Made by a program: the position numbers and the translations under genes
In this document: positions 30,862-33,582 of the stretch, piece by piece
Numbering within the stretch: the first letter of the stretch is position 1
Layout: every line of letters starts with the position of its first letter
DNA from: Candidatus Pelagibacter sp.
Lineage (GTDB): Bacteria > Pseudomonadota > Alphaproteobacteria > Pelagibacterales > Pelagibacteraceae
Assembly: GCA_029941985.1 (NCBI GenBank)
Contig: JAPYTV010000002.1
Location: forward strand, 1 to 33,582
Reading direction: 5' to 3'
Length of the DNA: 33,582 nt
The notes under the pieces: model-generated
Seen by the model: the letters and a program-made list of their open reading frames with translations, nothing else
Databases searched by the model: none
Told to the model about the DNA's origin: nothing

Positions 30862-31806
30862 TTAGTTTAATTTTCCTGGAACTTTAAAAATAATATTTTC
30901 TTTTACTATTTCAACCTCATCAATTTTAACATTAAATTTAGTTTTAATTTTATTGATAAAATTTTCAACCAAAATTTCGGGGGCAGAGGCACCAGATGAT
31001 ATTCCTATTGTTTTGCAATTTTGGATTTTATCAAAAGGTATTTCACTTTCAGAATGTATTAATTCAGAATCTTTGCAGCCAGACTGTTGAGCAACCTCAA
31101 CTAATCGCACTGAATTAGACGAATTTTGGCTTCCCAAAATAAAAAACATCTCACAATTTTTTGCTATATTCTTTACCGCAGATTGACGGTTAGTTGTTGC
31201 GTAACAAATATCCTCTTTATAAGGCTCTTTTATTTTTGGGTATTTTTTTTTAAGTGATGCTATTATATTTTTTGTATCATCTACAGACAATGTAGTTTGA
31301 GTAACATAAGCAATCTTCTTTCCTGCTTCTAGAGTGTAATTTTCAACATCGTTTTCATTTTGTATTAAATCAATTGAATTTTTAGGTAATTGACCCATAG
31401 TTCCAATTACTTCAGGATGGTTAACATGGCCAATTAAAACAATATGGTGGCCAGCTTTATACAAATTTTCAGCTTCTCTATGAACTTTTGATACAAGGGG
31501 GCATGTCGCATCTATATACTCTATCTTATACTCATCTGCTTCAGTTGGAACAGATTTTGGAACTCCATGCGCTGAAAATATTACTGGTCTAGATTTATCT
31601 TTAATCTCCCTAAGCTCTTCCACAAAAATTGCACCAATTTTTTTAAGACTATCAACCACATATTTGTTATGAACTATTTCATGTCGCACATAAATAGGAG
31701 CACCATATTTGGCTATGCTCTTTTTTACAATTTCTATAGCCCTTTCAACACCAGCACAAAAACCACGAGGTGCTGCTAATAAAATTTTGATTTCTTTATT
31801 TTTCAT
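30862..31806 (-). CDS. ispH: 4-hydroxy-3-methylbut-2-enyl diphosphate reductase
   Basis: Last step of the MEP isoprenoid pathway, making IPP and DMAPP with a 4Fe-4S cluster. The three cluster Cys are visible: Cys17 in APRGFCAGVERAI, Cys102 in IDATCPLVSKVHREA and Cys201 in EDICYATTNRQ. The substrate residues VRHEIVHNKYVV, IGHVNHPEVIGTMGQ and TQTTLSVDDT follow the family pattern. Length is 314. First gene of ispH-thrB-rnhA. Only 39 bases separate its start from the end of the upstream atpF gene, so it might be read through from the ATP synthase genes. Confidence 0.98.
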   Translation of the reverse strand: MKNKEIKILLAAPRGFCAGVERAIEIVKKSIAKYGAPIYVRHEIVHNKYVVDSLKKIGAIFVEELREIKDKSRPVIFSAHGVPKSVPTEADEYKIEYIDATCPLVSKVHREAENLYKAGHHIVLIGHVNHPEVIGTMGQLPKNSIDLIQNENDVENYTLEAGKKIAYVTQTTLSVDDTKNIIASLKKKYPKIKEPYKEDICYATTNRQSAVKNIAKNCEMFFILGSQNSSNSVRLVEVAQQSGCKDSELIHSESEIPFDKIQNCKTIGISSGASAPEILVENFINKIKTKFNVKIDEVEIVKENIIFKVPGKLN

Positions 31807-31845
31807 TTTTTTAATTTACAGTTTTTTATGAAAAATGTAAGTGAC

Positions 31846-32343
31846 TTATGAATTAATTTTTTTTAATGCTACTTTTGTTTCTTCTAGGTTTTTACTAAAA
31901 AGATTATCAAGTTTTGATTTGTCAACTGATGTAGTAATAATTTTTTTAACCGAGTCCACTGCAATTTTAATTGATACATTTTTTATTTCTTTAAGTGCAG
32001 TTTCTTTTATTTGGGTAATTTTATTTTCGGCTAAATTCTTTTTTATTTCAGAAGATTTATGAAACTTGTCATTCATTTCTATTACTAAATGATCGCTGTC
32101 TTTTTTTGCTTGCTTTAAAATATCATTACTAACTGCTTGAGCAGTATTTAATTTACTTTGTGCATTATCTAATAGAACCTTTGCTTCTGATCTTAATTTT
32201 TCACTCTCATCAATTTCATTTTTAATGTCAGAAATAAGTTTGGTTAAAACATCATTAATTTTTTGAGGTATTTTTAAGTAAATCAACACAGCAAAAAAAA
32301 TTATAAAGGATACCGCTACCCAAAAAGTTGCATTAATTACCAT
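31846..32343 (-). CDS. atpF: ATP synthase F0 subunit b
   Basis: Part of the peripheral stalk holding F1 to F0. From the ATG at 32343 the protein has 165 residues: an N-terminal helix (MVINATFWVAVSFIIFFAVL) followed by a long charged coiled-coil of about 130 residues. An upstream ATG at 32376 would add a polar 11-residue leader and overlap b' by 44 bases. I prefer the later ATG, which puts the membrane helix at the N-terminus as in other b subunits and overlaps b' by 11 bases. It is the last F0 gene here. Confidence 0.92.
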   Translation of the reverse strand: MVINATFWVAVSFIIFFAVLIYLKIPQKINDVLTKLISDIKNEIDESEKLRSEAKVLLDNAQSKLNTAQAVSNDILKQAKKDSDHLVIEMNDKFHKSSEIKKNLAENKITQIKETALKEIKNVSIKIAVDSVKKIITTSVDKSKLDNLFSKNLEETKVALKKINS

Positions 32344-32923
32344 AATATTTATCCATTTTTTTTTTGGAAAGATCATTAACTATTGCTGATATACTGCTAC
32401 TATTAACGTCAATTCCTATTAGCTTGTGAATTAGGTCGGCAGATGTTTCTATTGCAATTCTGTTAATTTTTTCTGGGGCCTTGCCTCTTAAATCTTGTAT
32501 TTCAGATTCTGCTTTTTCTATTATTTCATTAAGTGTTTTATCCAAATCCTTTTTTTTTATATCAATACTCTTAATCACTTTTTTTCTATTTTGGTTAAAG
32601 TAATTTTTGGCTTCATTTTTACTATCTTGAATAATCTTTTCATATTCTTTTATTTTTAGTTCGCTTTCTTTTCTTTGCTTCTCAGCTACCTCAATATTAT
32701 CCAAGATTTGTGATTTTCTTATTTCAAGATTAGCACTAATTTTTGGAAGTATAAATTTAGAAAGAACAACATATAAAATTCCAAATGTTATAGTTAACCA
32801 AAAAATTTGAGAAATCCAGAATTCAGGATTCAATTGAGGCATACCACTGCTTTCAGCTGCAAAAGCTTCCATTAAAAACAGGAAGCTTAAAAATATTGAC
32901 TGAAAAAATATTTTTTTAATCAT
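32333..32923 (-). CDS. atpF2: ATP synthase F0 subunit b' (second b-type subunit)
   Basis: The b' partner of subunit b, a hallmark of alphaproteobacteria, cyanobacteria and chloroplasts, where b and b' form a heterodimeric stalk. The 196 residues start with a hydrophobic segment ending AFAAES that resembles a signal peptide, then the true anchor WISQIFWLTITFGILYVVLS, the FILPKI motif and a long Lys/Glu coiled-coil. It follows atpE by 5 bases and overlaps b. This gene is also called atpG or atpX in alphaproteobacterial annotations. Confidence 0.92.
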   Translation of the reverse strand: MIKKIFFQSIFLSFLFLMEAFAAESSGMPQLNPEFWISQIFWLTITFGILYVVLSKFILPKISANLEIRKSQILDNIEVAEKQRKESELKIKEYEKIIQDSKNEAKNYFNQNRKKVIKSIDIKKKDLDKTLNEIIEKAESEIQDLRGKAPEKINRIAIETSADLIHKLIGIDVNSSSISAIVNDLSKKKMDKYYGN

Positions 32924-32928
32924 TAAAT

Positions 32929-33156
32929 TTAAAACGCAAATAAAATAATTAATGCAACAACTAGTCCAAATAGGCCAGTGGCCTCAGCTAAAGCAAATCC
33001 TAATAAAAGATTAGGAAATTGTTTTTGAGCTGCAGATGGATTTCTCATTGCGCCAGAAAGGTAATTACCAAAAATAATTCCAATTCCAACACCGGCACCG
33101 GCTAGAGCTATTGCTGCTAGTCCTGCCCCGATCATTTTTGCTGCTTCTAACTCCAT
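32929..33156 (-). CDS. atpE: ATP synthase F0 subunit c
   Basis: The ring-forming proteolipid of the rotor. 75 residues in two helices joined by the polar loop MRNPSAAQKQF. The ion-carrying carboxylate is Glu58 in LLGFALAEATGLFG. The residues before it (no Gln or Ser pattern of Na+ rings) indicate proton coupling. The glycine-rich first helix AGAGVGIGIIFGNYL is standard. It is preceded by an unusually good ribosome site, fitting the need for many copies per complex. Confidence 0.98.
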   Translation of the reverse strand: MELEAAKMIGAGLAAIALAGAGVGIGIIFGNYLSGAMRNPSAAQKQFPNLLLGFALAEATGLFGLVVALIILFAF

Positions 33157-33160
33157 TATA

Positions 33161-33168
33161 TCCTCCTT
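33161..33168 (-). promoter_or_regulatory. near-perfect Shine-Dalgarno site of atpE
   Basis: AAGGAGGA, complement of 33161-33168, ends 4 bases before the atpE ATG. It is the strongest ribosome site in the window, where most others are weak or absent. High translation of subunit c relative to a and b subunits is expected from its many copies per rotor. Confidence 0.85.
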
Positions 33169-33175
33169 ATGTTAG

Positions 33176-33582
33176 TTAATGGTGTAAATTTAATGCATCA
33201 TTTAAATAGATGCAGGTTAGAATTGCAAAAACATATGCTTGAAGAAAAGCAACTAGTATCTCCAAACCAGTTAGTGCAACCGAAAAACTTAGTGGAAGCC
33301 ATCCACCAACTATTCCAAGGCTTATTACAAAGCCCCCAAAAACTTTCATCATAGTGTGACCAGCCATCATGTTTGCAAATAAACGAACGGAAAGACTTAT
33401 AGGTCGACTTAAATAAGAAATAATCTCTATAACAACAATTAAAGGTAAAAGAACAGCAGGCACACCGCTAGGCATAAATAATTTTAGATAACCCAGTCCG
33501 TGTTTCATAAAACCAATAATGGTTACCCCAATAAAGATAAATGCCGCCAAAATAAAAGTAACAATTATATGACTTGTAACTG
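33176..33582 (-). CDS. atpB: ATP synthase F0 subunit a (N-terminal part beyond window)
   Basis: The proton-channel subunit. The frame stays open to the window edge, so only the C-terminal half (about 135 residues) is present. The visible part begins VTSHIIVTFILAA and holds the essential Arg in SVRLFANMMAGHTMM, YLKLFMPSGVPAVLLPLI before it and the last helices VALTGLEILVAFLQAYVFAI. A TTG at 33548-33550 is an internal Leu codon, not a start. It is 19 bases upstream of atpE. The rest of the operon start (atpI and the N-terminus) is outside. Confidence 0.97.
   Translation of the reverse strand, partial: VTSHIIVTFILAAFIFIGVTIIGFMKHGLGYLKLFMPSGVPAVLLPLIVVIEIISYLSRPISLSVRLFANMMAGHTMMKVFGGFVISLGIVGGWLPLSFSVALTGLEILVAFLQAYVFAILTCIYLNDALNLHH

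Noticed and set aside
31807..31845. Terminator between atpF and ispH
   Set aside because: Only a weak TTACA/TGTAA pairing with A/T extension is present; read-through into ispH cannot be ruled out.

Overview
The window looks like a piece of a SAR11-type alphaproteobacterial chromosome (Candidatus Pelagibacter or a close relative). The sequence is very AT-rich. Genes are packed with gaps of a few bases or 1-20 nt overlaps, Shine-Dalgarno sites are mostly weak, and the gene content and order are alphaproteobacterial: the groES-groEL pair, a HAD-IIA/ribF/ileS/lspA/bamF run, ispH-thrB-rnhA, and a separate F0 ATP synthase operon with both b and b' subunits. The species assignment is inferred from these traits and was not checked against a database. 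I see no mobile element, CRISPR array, rRNA or tRNA. No stretch longer than about 130 bases lacks a gene.

Layout. (1) 1-2612: the basic C-terminal tail of an unidentified protein, a possible 37-residue basic peptide on the opposite strand, a strong terminator, then groEL and groES on the minus strand behind a convincing heat-shock (RpoH-type) promoter. (2) 2613-9052, plus strand: a HAD-IIA hydrolase, ribF, ileS, lspA, the outer-membrane assembly lipoprotein bamF and a short pgi, apparently one transcription unit. (3) 9049-10874, minus strand: purD and rsmD, with the small DUF2093 gene diverging from purD. (4) 11093-16741, minus strand: an envelope operon read as ubiA, msbA, waaA, lpxK, lpxL, covering ubiquinone prenylation, lipid A-core export, Kdo transfer, lipid A 4'-phosphorylation and late acylation. 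(5) 16794-20325: a DUF2721 membrane protein, then a minus-strand redox run of a haloacid dehalogenase-like HAD enzyme, a double-CDGSH iron-sulfur protein, DoxX, pirin and a quinone oxidoreductase. (6) 20343-27567: rsmE, sco1 (minus) and a cytochrome c oxidase locus. That locus holds a degenerate subunit III paralogue, a divergent two-TM protein, coxB, coxA, coxC, subunit IV, an 87-residue membrane protein of unknown role and ctaB. (7) 27615-31806: thrC and a peroxiredoxin 5-type gene, converging on rnhA, thrB and ispH. (8) 31846-33582, minus strand: ATP synthase F0 genes atpB (cut by the window edge), atpE, b' and b.

Most genes are core metabolism and need no exotic explanation. The points most worth a second look are: the cytochrome oxidase locus with its extra small membrane proteins and subunit III-like paralogue; the CDGSH-DoxX-pirin-oxidoreductase redox cluster; a GTGAGGTA/TACCTCAC inverted repeat in the groES upstream region; variant core motifs in IleS (HMGT) and LpxK (P-loop GTAKT); and divergent gene pairs so close (17-32 nt) that one promoter must overlap the other gene or the mRNAs must be nearly leaderless. 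I found no clear evidence for a wholly new multi-gene system.
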